A stretch of DNA of 6,860 nt from JBBRMY01 sp038230595 (GTDB lineage Bacteria > Bacteroidota > Ignavibacteria > Tepidaquicellales > Tepidaquicellaceae). Below are positions 1 to 5,371 of the stretch, one piece after another. Made by a program: the position numbers and the translations under genes. Position 1 is the stretch's first letter. Every line of letters starts with the position of its first letter. Location of the stretch: positions 1 to 6,860 of the forward strand of contig JBBRMY010000130.1 of the NCBI GenBank assembly GCA_038230595.1. The letters run 5' to 3'. Under the pieces are notes generated by a model that saw only the letters and a list, made by a program, of their open reading frames with translations, ran no database searches and was not told where the DNA came from.

Positions 1-1653
1 ATTGAAATGATAAGGGATAGGCTTAAATCTAATGCAATTCCTATTCAGATCCCTGTTGGCGAAGGTGCAATGTTTGCAGGTCTTATCGACTTAGTGGATA
101 TGAAAGCTATCATGTATAATGATGAATCTTTAGGAGCTACGTTTGAAGTAACAGAGATCCCTGATGCATACAAAGAGCTTGCTAATGAGCACAGACATAA
201 GCTTCTTGAAGCTGTTTCTGAATTCGACGATACTCTTATCGAAAAGTTTTTAGATGGAAAAGAATTAACACATGAAGAAGTAATGAAAGCTTTAAGACAG
301 GCAACGATCGATATTAAGATCATCCCTGTTCTTTGCGGCTCTTCATTCAAAAATAAAGGCGTACAGAATTTATTAGATGATATTATTGATCTACTTCCGG
401 CTCCTAACAATGTTGGAGAGATCATTGGGCATCATATACATACAGATGATCATATTACAAGAAGAGTTGCCGATGATGAAAAGTTCTGCGCACTTGCATT
501 TAAGATCATGACTGATCCATTCGTTGGAAAATTAACATTCTTTAGAGTTTATTCAGGAAAAGCTGATGCAGGAAGTTATATTTACAATGCAACTTCAGGT
601 AAAAAAGAAAGATTTTCAAGATTGCTTCAGATGCATGCAAACTCCAGAGAAGATATAAAAGAAGTTTACTCAGGTGATATTGCAGCAGCTGTAGGTTTAA
701 AATATACTAAAACAGGTGATACTCTTTGTGATGAATCTGATCCGATCATATTGGAAAAGATCTCATTCCCTGAGCCTGTTATTCAGATCGCTATTGAACC
801 AAAAACAAAAGCCGATCAGGACAGACTTGGAGAATCTTTAACTAAATTATCAGATGAAGATCCTACATTCAGAGTTTCAAGCAATGAAGAGACCGGCCAG
901 ACGCTTATAGCGGGTATGGGTGAGCTTCACCTTGAAATTATTGTTGACAGGTTAAAAAGAGAATTTAAAGTAGAAGCAAATGTAGGTAAGCCGCAGGTAG
1001 CTTACAAGGAAACGATCAAGAAGAAAGTTACACAGGAAGGTAAGTTTGTAAGGCAGTCCGGCGGTAGAGGACAGTTTGGTCACGTATGGATAGAGCTTGA
1101 GCCGAATGAAAAAGGCAAGGGCTATGTATTTATAAATGGAATAGTTGGTGGTGTAATACCAAAAGAATATATTCAACCCGTATCAAACGGTATCATAGAG
1201 GCAATGAAAAATGGTGTTCTTGCAGGTTATCCTGTTGAAGACATCAAGGTTAAGTTGATCGATGGCTCGTTCCACGATGTTGACTCTTCAGAAATGGCAT
1301 TCAAGATTGCCGGTTCAATGGCTTTTAAAGAAGCAGCAAGAAAGGCAAGTCCTGTATTGCTTGAACCAATTATGGATGTTGAAGTAGTTACCCCTGATGA
1401 ATATATGGGTGACGTAATGGGCGATCTTAGCTCAAGAAGAGGACGTATCGAAGGAATGGCTTCAAGAAATGAAGTGCAGGTCATAAAGTCTCTGGTTCCG
1501 TTATCTGAAATGTTCGGCTACTCTACAACATTGCGTTCAATGACGCAGGGTAGAGCAATGTACTCAATGCAGTTCTCTCATTACGATGAGACGCCAAGAA
1601 ATATTTCAGATCAGATAATAGAAAAAGTTAAAGGTAAAGAAACCGTAGCTTAA
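1..1653 (+). CDS. fusA: Translation elongation factor G, 5' end missing
   Basis: EF-G is the cytoplasmic GTPase that translocates tRNA and mRNA on the ribosome and, with RRF, splits ribosomes. The frame is open from base 1 and ends at TAA 1651-1653, giving 550 residues. Compared with about 700 for the family, roughly 150 N-terminal residues are missing, including the P-loop, switch regions and NKxD motif. Seen here are the end of the G domain with CGSSFKNKGVQ (about 334-366), domain II (FKIMTDPFVGKLTFFRVYSG), domain III (EPKTKADQ and GMGELHLEI), domain IV (QSGGRGQFGHV and GSFHDVDSSEMAF, which keeps the loop histidine), and domain V (EPIMDVEVVTPDEYMGDVMG). Nothing looks degraded. The C-terminal PLSEMFGY...FSHYDETPRN resembles Bacteroidota-type EF-G. 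It lies upstream of a tRNA and tuf, the end of a str operon. The truncation is only the window edge. Identity is secure. Confidence 0.98.
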   Translation: MEMIRDRLKSNAIPIQIPVGEGAMFAGLIDLVDMKAIMYNDESLGATFEVTEIPDAYKELANEHRHKLLEAVSEFDDTLIEKFLDGKELTHEEVMKALRQATIDIKIIPVLCGSSFKNKGVQNLLDDIIDLLPAPNNVGEIIGHHIHTDDHITRRVADDEKFCALAFKIMTDPFVGKLTFFRVYSGKADAGSYIYNATSGKKERFSRLLQMHANSREDIKEVYSGDIAAAVGLKYTKTGDTLCDESDPIILEKISFPEPVIQIAIEPKTKADQDRLGESLTKLSDEDPTFRVSSNEETGQTLIAGMGELHLEIIVDRLKREFKVEANVGKPQVAYKETIKKKVTQEGKFVRQSGGRGQFGHVWIELEPNEKGKGYVFINGIVGGVIPKEYIQPVSNGIIEAMKNGVLAGYPVEDIKVKLIDGSFHDVDSSEMAFKIAGSMAFKEAARKASPVLLEPIMDVEVVTPDEYMGDVMGDLSSRRGRIEGMASRNEVQVIKSLVPLSEMFGYSTTLRSMTQGRAMYSMQFSHYDETPRNISDQIIEKVKGKETVA

Positions 1654-1788
1654 AAAGATCTTTGTTCTTTAATTAATATTGGGTCAGTTCACCTTTGGTG
1701 AATAAACTCGTCGATTAGACACATTAGTCGCTCTATAAAAATGAAAGTTAACAAAAAAGTTTTTTGGTTAACTAAGTTTTCCAAAACT
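1654..1788 (+). other. Hairpin-rich spacer between fusA and tRNA-Ile
   Basis: No ORF of note is seen in these 135 bases. Four successive inverted repeats can be read. TTCACC/GGTGAA with a TTT loop lies at 1688-1702. A 7-bp stem with two G.U pairs lies at 1712-1730. AGTTAAC/GTTAACT at 1746-1773 encloses A6-G-T6. AGTTTT-CC-AAAACT at 1775-1788 directly abuts the tRNA. None is followed by a classic uridine tract. Plausible roles are fusA 3'-end formation or signals for cutting the tRNA from a longer transcript. The role is inference; the repeats are seen directly. Confidence 0.5.
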
Positions 1789-1862
1789 GGGTCAGTAGCT
1801 CAGTTGGTTAGAGCGCGTGCCTTATAAGCACGAGGTGGGAGGTTCAATTCCTCCCTGACCCA
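1789..1862 (+). tRNA. tRNA-Ile, anticodon UAU (reads AUA)
   Basis: A full cloverleaf of 74 nt can be drawn. The acceptor arm is GGGTCAG paired with CTGACCC, with A as the discriminator base. The D arm is GCTC/GAGC. The anticodon stem is CGTGC/GCACG around the 7-base loop CTTATAA. The T arm is GGAGG/CCTCC with loop TTCAATT. In the loop, U33 is followed by T-A-T, so the anticodon is UAU. A73 and the overall sequence match isoleucine tRNAs, resembling the common tRNA-Ile(GAU) with G34 replaced by U. The 3' CCA is not encoded (the next bases are CTG), so it would be added by the CCA enzyme. The gene sits between fusA and tuf, so it may share their transcript. Most bacteria read AUA with a lysidine-modified CAU tRNA, so this anticodon is uncommon. 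Confidence 0.95.
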
Positions 1863-1875
1863 CTGTTATTTAAAT

Positions 1876-1895
1876 TTTCTGCTCTCATGCAGGAA
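1876..1895 (+). repeat. Small inverted repeat just after the tRNA
   Basis: TTTCTGC and GCAGGAA can pair over 7 bp with one G.U, around a 6-nt loop. No T-tract follows, so it is not a typical intrinsic terminator. It may mark the tRNA 3' end or help processing. Its right arm GCAGGAA also matches an arm of the palindrome at 5474-5493, which could be chance at this length. Confidence 0.35.
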
Positions 1896-1909
1896 TGAAT
1901 AAAGAAGGT

Positions 1910-1934
1910 TTTAGCTCGATTTAGCTTGTATAAT
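1910..1934 (+). promoter_or_regulatory. Candidate tuf promoter (-10 TATAAT) with direct repeats
   Basis: A perfect TATAAT lies at 1929-1934, predicting a start near 1941 and a leader of about 40 nt for tuf. No convincing -35 hexamer lies at the usual distance. Instead, two copies of TTTAGCT (1910-1916 and 1920-1926) sit exactly 10 bp apart just upstream, in the position where an activator could bind. A TATAAT is easy to find in AT-rich DNA, and tuf could also be read from the fusA transcript, so confidence is limited. Confidence 0.35.
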
Positions 1935-1965
1935 TAATTCACAATAACAAAAAATAAAAACATCT

Positions 1966-1972
1966 AAGGAGG
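1966..1972 (+). promoter_or_regulatory. Strong Shine-Dalgarno site of tuf
   Basis: AAGGAGG lies 8 nt before ATG 1981, a near-perfect complement to the 3' end of 16S rRNA. It fixes the tuf start. It stands out because rpsJ, rplC, rplD, rplW and the sigma factor gene have no such site. Confidence 0.85.
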
Positions 1973-1980
1973 CCAATTAA

Positions 1981-3213
1981 ATGGCAAAAGAAAAATTTGA
2001 TATTAGCAAGCCACACGTTAATATCGGTACAATAGGACACGTTGATCATGGTAAAACCACATTGACTGCCGCTATTACAATGACGCTTTCAAAAAAATTC
2101 GGCGGTAAGATCAAGAAATTTGACGAGATCGATAAAGCCCCGGAAGAAAAAGCAAGAGGTATCACGATCGCAACTGCGCACGTTGAATATCAAACAGAAA
2201 AAAGACACTATGCACACGTTGACTGTCCGGGTCACGCAGATTATATCAAAAATATGATCACAGGTGCTGCTCAGATGGACGGCGCTATTTTAGTAGTTGC
2301 TTCTACTGACGGTGCTATGCCTCAGACAAAAGAGCACATTCTTTTAGCAAGACAGGTTGGCGTTCCTGCTATCGTTGTATTCTTAAATAAAGTTGATATA
2401 ATTTTCGAACAGGAAAAAACTGCTGAAGACGCAGAACTTCTATTAGAAGTTGTTGAGTCTGAGTTAAGAGATATCTTAACAGGCTACGGTTATCCTGGTG
2501 ATGAAATTCCATTCGTAAGAGGTTCAGCATTAAAAGCGATGGAAGCCGGTGTTGAAGATGCACCGATAGATGATGAAAGATATGCTCCGATCCTGAAGCT
2601 TATGGATGAAGTAGACAGATATATTCCTGAACCAAAGAGAGATATAGATAAAGAATTCCTTATGCCGGTTGAAGACGTTTTCTCTATCACAGGTAGAGGA
2701 ACAGTTGCTACAGGCAGAATTGAAAGAGGTAAGGTAAAAGTTGGTGAAGAAGTTGAGCTTATCGGCTTAGGAGCAAAGAAAAAAACCGTTGTTACCGGTG
2801 CTGAAATGTTCAATAAAGAGTTAGACCTTGCTGTTGCAGGTTATAACTGCGGACTTCTTTTAAGAGGTGTTGATAAGAATGAAATCGAAAGAGGAATGGT
2901 TCTTGCTAAATCAGGTTCTATTACTCCTCACCATAAATTCGAAGCACAGGTTTATATCCTTTCAAAGGACGAAGGCGGAAGACATACTCCGTTCGCAACT
3001 AACTACAGACCACAGTTCTATTTCAGAACCACTGACGTAACAGGTGTAGTACATTTACCTGATACAGTTCAAATGGTAATGCCTGGTGATAACGTAGAAA
3101 AGCTTACAATTGAGCTTATCTCACCTATCGCTATGGAAGACGGATTAAAATTTGCTATCAGAGAAGGTGGCAGAACCGTTGGAGCTGGTGTTGTAACAAA
3201 GATCGTTGAATAA
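1981..3213 (+). CDS. tuf: Translation elongation factor Tu
   Basis: EF-Tu is the cytoplasmic GTPase that brings aminoacyl-tRNA to the ribosomal A site. All GTPase motifs are present: GHVDHGKT (19-26), switch I RGITI (59-63), DCPGH (81-85, with the catalytic histidine), NKVD (136-139) and SAL (182-184). The beta-barrel domains follow with SITGRGTVATGRIERG, HTPF...YRPQFYFRTTDVTG and the C-terminal FAIREGGRTVGAGVV. At 410 residues it is longer than the usual 394-400. About 8 extra residues (IIFEQEKTAEDAE region, 140-152) follow NKVD, and a few more follow SALKAMEAG. The start is set by AAGGAGG at 1966-1972. Its 3' end is closed by the terminator at 3221-3250, so it is separated from the S10 operon. 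AUA codons occur even in this highly expressed gene (codons 18, 140 and 196), matching the nearby tRNA-Ile(UAU). Identity is secure. Confidence 0.99.
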   Translation: MAKEKFDISKPHVNIGTIGHVDHGKTTLTAAITMTLSKKFGGKIKKFDEIDKAPEEKARGITIATAHVEYQTEKRHYAHVDCPGHADYIKNMITGAAQMDGAILVVASTDGAMPQTKEHILLARQVGVPAIVVFLNKVDIIFEQEKTAEDAELLLEVVESELRDILTGYGYPGDEIPFVRGSALKAMEAGVEDAPIDDERYAPILKLMDEVDRYIPEPKRDIDKEFLMPVEDVFSITGRGTVATGRIERGKVKVGEEVELIGLGAKKKTVVTGAEMFNKELDLAVAGYNCGLLLRGVDKNEIERGMVLAKSGSITPHHKFEAQVYILSKDEGGRHTPFATNYRPQFYFRTTDVTGVVHLPDTVQMVMPGDNVEKLTIELISPIAMEDGLKFAIREGGRTVGAGVVTKIVE

Positions 3214-3220
3214 ATTAATT

Positions 3221-3250
3221 AGCGCAGGCTTTAACTCCTGCGCTTTTTTT
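3221..3250 (+). terminator. Intrinsic terminator after tuf
   Basis: A perfect 8-bp stem, AGCGCAGG (3221-3228) and CCTGCGCT (3237-3244), encloses an 8-nt loop and runs into seven T residues (3244-3250). It starts 7 bp after the tuf stop. It should end the fusA/tRNA/tuf transcript, so rpsJ needs its own promoter or depends on read-through. Confidence 0.93.
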
Positions 3251-3290
3251 GTTTTATAAAATTTAGTAATATTTAACTTTAATAAATAAA
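3244..3290 (+). promoter_or_regulatory. Probable location of the rpsJ promoter
   Basis: Only 40 bases separate the tuf terminator from rpsJ, and they are almost pure A/T. TAATAT at 3267-3272 is the best -10 candidate, and the T-run of the terminator lies near -35. That would give a leader of roughly 10 nt with no Shine-Dalgarno site. The exact site is not certain; a promoter here is inferred mainly from the terminator upstream. Confidence 0.25.
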
Positions 3291-3599
3291 TTGGCTGCTC
3301 AAAAAATCAGAATAAAATTAAGATCTTACGACCATAACTTGCTGGACAAATGGACAGAAAGGATCATCAAGACGATCAAATCAACTGGTGCGATCGTTAG
3401 CGGTCCTATCCCGCTTCCTACAAAGAAGAATATCTATACTGTATTGAGATCACCTCACGTAGATAAAAAATCAAGAGAGCAATTTGAAACAAGAGCTCAC
3501 AAAAGATTGATCGATATTTTAAATTCATCAAACAAAACAATTGATGCGTTGACAAAATTAGATCCTCCGGGCGGTGTCGATATAGAAATTAAGGTCTGA
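3291..3599 (+). CDS. rpsJ: 30S ribosomal protein S10
   Basis: S10 is a protein of the 30S subunit head and, as NusE, also takes part in transcription antitermination. The 102-residue product matches the family throughout: KIRIKLRSYDHNLLD near the N-terminus, TGAIVSGPIPLPTKK, YTVLRSPHVDKKSREQFE, and the ending GVDIEIKV. The start is TTG at 3291 (TTG GCT GCT CAA AAA). No ATG occurs at the right position, and the length from TTG fits the family (about 100-105). No Shine-Dalgarno site precedes it. It is the first gene of the S10 operon here, placed after the tuf terminator. Unusually, 218 bp of structured non-coding DNA separate it from rplC, so these two genes may not be translated or transcribed as one tight unit. 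Confidence 0.98.
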   Translation: MAAQKIRIKLRSYDHNLLDKWTERIIKTIKSTGAIVSGPIPLPTKKNIYTVLRSPHVDKKSREQFETRAHKRLIDILNSSNKTIDALTKLDPPGGVDIEIKV

Positions 3600-3615
3600 T
3601 AGATTTTACAGACTA

Positions 3616-3660
3616 CTCGTTCCTGGGTACCCTCTGGGTCATCCCCCGATTGGGTATGAA
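3616..3660 (+). repeat. Structured repeat-like segment in the rpsJ-rplC gap
   Basis: This segment begins CTCGTTCCT and contains the palindrome GGGTACCC, the small hairpin ACCC-TCT-GGGT (3629-3639), and a distal GGGTATGAA able to pair with TTC and GTACCC near the left end, making a nested fold. It is richer in G+C than its surroundings. The first 9 nt are identical to the start of the palindromic repeat at 5749-5757. I infer that it is a dispersed mobile palindromic element inserted between two operon genes. Repetition elsewhere in the genome cannot be seen from this window. Confidence 0.4.
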
Positions 3661-3699
3661 AATTAATTGTTCTTTGTAATTGTAAGTATGAGTATTTGC

Positions 3700-3726
3700 T
3701 TTTCCTTTTTCAGTGAAAGAGGGAGG
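3700..3726 (+). repeat. Pyrimidine/purine hairpin in the rpsJ-rplC gap
   Basis: A pyrimidine-only arm (3700-3711) can pair with a purine-only arm (3715-3726) over 12 positions, several of them G.U, around an AGT loop. The core CCTTTTTC/GAAAGAGG is the strongest part. There is no T-tract after it. Function is unknown; it could be an mRNA structure or an incidental homopurine tract. Confidence 0.3.
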
Positions 3727-3747
3727 CGCAGGATTATATTTTATTTT

Positions 3748-3813
3748 ATGAAGTTAAAGATAATTGACCCTGAAAAATCAGGGTATATTTTAAAGTTTAA
3801 AGAAATATTTTAA
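3748..3813 (+). other. Possible 21-codon leader ORF before rplC
   Basis: ATG 3748 opens a 21-residue frame (MKLKIIDPEKSGYILKFKEI, then F) that stops at TAA 3811-3813, 4 nt before the rplC ATG. The hairpin at 3767-3784 lies inside it. No Shine-Dalgarno site is present, and short frames are common in AT-rich DNA. The close spacing to rplC is what makes it worth noting: ribosomes ending here could restart at rplC. No homologue is recognised. Confidence 0.2.
3764..3791 (+). promoter_or_regulatory. Palindrome within promoter-like hexamers before rplC
   Basis: ACCCTGA (3767-3773) and TCAGGGT (3778-3784) form a perfect 7-bp inverted repeat with an AAAA spacer. TTGACC at 3764-3769 could be a -35 box and TATTTT at 3786-3791 a -10 box, 16 bp apart, so the palindrome would fill the promoter spacer like a repressor operator. 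In RNA, the same sequence forms a hairpin followed by ATATTTT, which resembles a weak attenuator. The inverted repeat is seen directly; which role applies is inference. Confidence 0.35.
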
Positions 3814-3817
3814 AAAA

Positions 3818-4435
3818 ATGGTTGGAATATTAGGAAAAAAAATCGGAATGACTACATATTACCTGGAAAATGGTAATGCAGTTCCATGTACAGTTATTGA
3901 AGCCGGTCCTTGTTATGTAACCCAGATAAAAACCGAATCCAAAGACGGATATAATGCAGTTCAGCTCGGATTTTCTGAAAGAAGAGAAAAAACTGTAAAC
4001 AAGCCTTTCATGGGAAGACTTAAGAAATTAAGCATTCCTCCTTTGAGATATATTAAAGAAGTAAGAGATTTTCCTGCTGCAGAGCTTAAAGAAGGCGGAC
4101 AGATAAAGCTTGATCTTTTTAAAGAAGGTGATGTTGTAAAGATCACAGGCGAGTCAAAGGGTAAGGGTTTTCAGGGTGTAATGAAAAGACATAACTTCAG
4201 CGGCGGTCAGAGAACACACGGACAGTCCGACAGAGAAAGAGCTCCGGGATCCATCGGTTCATCATCATATCCTTCAAGAGTTTTTAAGGGAATGAGAATG
4301 GCAGGAAGAATGGGCGGAGACAGAATTACAGTAAGAAACCTGAAGGTTATAAAGATATTTGCAGATTCAAATCTTATGCTGATCAAAGGCGCAGTACCGG
4401 GAACTAAGACCGGATTCATAGAAATTTATAAATAA
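3818..4435 (+). CDS. rplC: 50S ribosomal protein L3
   Basis: L3 binds near the 3' end of 23S rRNA and is one of the proteins that start 50S assembly; a long loop reaches toward the peptidyl-transferase centre. The 205-residue product has the typical start MVGILGKKIGMTTYY, the KGKGFQGVMKRHNFSGG motif, and the loop segment HGQSDRERAPGSIGSSSYPSRVFKGMRMAGRMG, then RNLKVIKI near the end. Length fits the family (about 205-210). ATG 3818 follows an AT-rich stretch with no Shine-Dalgarno site. It leads a tight rplC-rplD-rplW block, with 5 bp to rplD. Upstream lie a possible leader ORF and a palindrome that may regulate it. Confidence 0.98.
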   Translation: MVGILGKKIGMTTYYLENGNAVPCTVIEAGPCYVTQIKTESKDGYNAVQLGFSERREKTVNKPFMGRLKKLSIPPLRYIKEVRDFPAAELKEGGQIKLDLFKEGDVVKITGESKGKGFQGVMKRHNFSGGQRTHGQSDRERAPGSIGSSSYPSRVFKGMRMAGRMGGDRITVRNLKVIKIFADSNLMLIKGAVPGTKTGFIEIYK

Positions 4436-4440
4436 TAATA

Positions 4441-5067
4441 ATGGACGTTAAAGTATTTAAAATAGACGGTTCTGAATCGAAAGATACTATCAGTCTTCCG
4501 GATGAAGTGTTTGGTGTTGAGCCAAATCAGCATCTTATCTACCAGGCTGTCAGAATGTATCTGTCAAACAAAAGACAGGGTACTCATAAGACTAAGAACA
4601 GAAATGAAGTACGCGGCGGTGGTAAAAAGCCATTCAAGCAAAAAGGTACCGGTAATGCAAGACAGGGTACAAGCCGATCTCCGCGGATGGTTGGCGGTGG
4701 TAAGATTTTCGGACCTAAGCCTCATACATACAAGCTTAATCTTCCGAAGAAGGCTGCGAGAATTGCAAGAAAAAGTGCATTGAGCCTTAAAGCTAAAGAA
4801 AATCAGATAATGGTTGTTGAAGACTTTTCATTTGATAAGCCAAAGACAAAAGATCTTCAGGGTATTCTGAAAGCTCTTAATCTTGGTACAACTAAAACTC
4901 TTATTCTTTTAGGTGCAGGTAACGAGCACGTTTACAAATCAGGAAGAAACCTTCCAAAAGTAAATATACTTGTTTCTGATATGGCTGCTACTTATGACCT
5001 TTTGAATAACAAGATGATAGTTATGCAAAGATCTGCAATTAATAATATTTGTAAAAGTTTATCATAA
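4441..5067 (+). CDS. rplD: 50S ribosomal protein L4
   Basis: L4 belongs to the 50S subunit and lines part of the peptide exit tunnel through its extended loop. In gammaproteobacteria it also represses its own S10 operon, which cannot be assumed here. The 208-residue product carries the signature extended loop with RGGGKKPFKQKGTGNARQG, then RSPRMVGGGKIFGPKPHTY, followed by the helical part (KAARIARKSALSLKA) and the C-terminal fold with KTLILLGAGNE. The length is normal. ATG 4441 comes 5 nt after the rplC stop in a run of TAATAATAATG, with no Shine-Dalgarno site, so translation is probably coupled. It is followed by rplW after 5 nt. Confidence 0.98.
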   Translation: MDVKVFKIDGSESKDTISLPDEVFGVEPNQHLIYQAVRMYLSNKRQGTHKTKNRNEVRGGGKKPFKQKGTGNARQGTSRSPRMVGGGKIFGPKPHTYKLNLPKKAARIARKSALSLKAKENQIMVVEDFSFDKPKTKDLQGILKALNLGTTKTLILLGAGNEHVYKSGRNLPKVNILVSDMAATYDLLNNKMIVMQRSAINNICKSLS

Positions 5068-5072
5068 TTATA

Positions 5073-5369
5073 ATGAAGACAATTTTAATAAAGCCTTTAG
5101 TAACAGAAAAGAATACATCGATGCAGGAAAACCTGAATCAGTATGCTTTTGAAGTTGCTAAAGATTCTAACAAGATAGAGATCGGTATTGCAGTTGCAAA
5201 GAAATTCAATGTAAGAGTGCTTAACGTAAGAACTGCTGTTTCCAAAGGCAAAGTTAAGAACCAGATGACTAAAAAAGGCAGATTCGAAGGACACAGATCA
5301 GATAGAAAAAAAGCAATAGTTACTTTGCATAAAGAGGATAAAATAGATTTCTTCGGTAACGAGGCTTAA
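5073..5369 (+). CDS. rplW: 50S ribosomal protein L23
   Basis: L23 sits at the exit of the ribosomal tunnel, where it docks trigger factor and the signal recognition particle. The 98-residue product has the normal family length and signatures: ILIKPLVTEKNTSM at the N-terminus, YAFEVAKDSNKIEIGIAVAKKFNVRVLNVRT in the middle, and the basic loop with KGRFEGHRSDRKKAIVTL. ATG 5073 lies 5 nt after the rplD stop without a Shine-Dalgarno site. In nearly all S10 operons the next gene is rplB (L2). Here the next frame starts 2 nt after the stop and is not rplB, so the conserved order breaks exactly at this gene. Confidence 0.98.
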   Translation: MKTILIKPLVTEKNTSMQENLNQYAFEVAKDSNKIEIGIAVAKKFNVRVLNVRTAVSKGKVKNQMTKKGRFEGHRSDRKKAIVTLHKEDKIDFFGNEA

Positions 5370-5371
5370 TT

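Noticed and set aside
952..1484. Open frames on the minus strand inside fusA, with others inside tuf, rplC and rplW
   Set aside because: They lie opposite clearly coding genes, have no recognisable domain and no start signal; they are by-products of the codon use of the real genes.
1734..1739. TATAAA as a separate promoter for the tRNA
   Set aside because: The best upstream hexamer (TAGACA at 1716-1721) is only 12 bp away, too close for a sigma-70 promoter, and TATAAA is expected by chance in this base composition.
1800..1862. tRNA 3' end as a phage attachment site
   Set aside because: No second copy of the tRNA 3' end and no integrase are visible in the window.
3767..3791. Calling the hairpin before rplC a firm intrinsic terminator
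   Set aside because: The stem is only 7 bp and the following ATATTTT is a poor T-tract; it is kept as a regulatory candidate instead.
3600..3817. Insertion sequence or CRISPR array in the rpsJ-rplC gap
   Set aside because: There are no transposase fragments, no long terminal repeats with target duplications, and no regularly spaced repeats.
4502..4783. A second + strand frame inside rplD
   Set aside because: It overlaps the conserved L4 sequence in another frame and its translation resembles no known protein.
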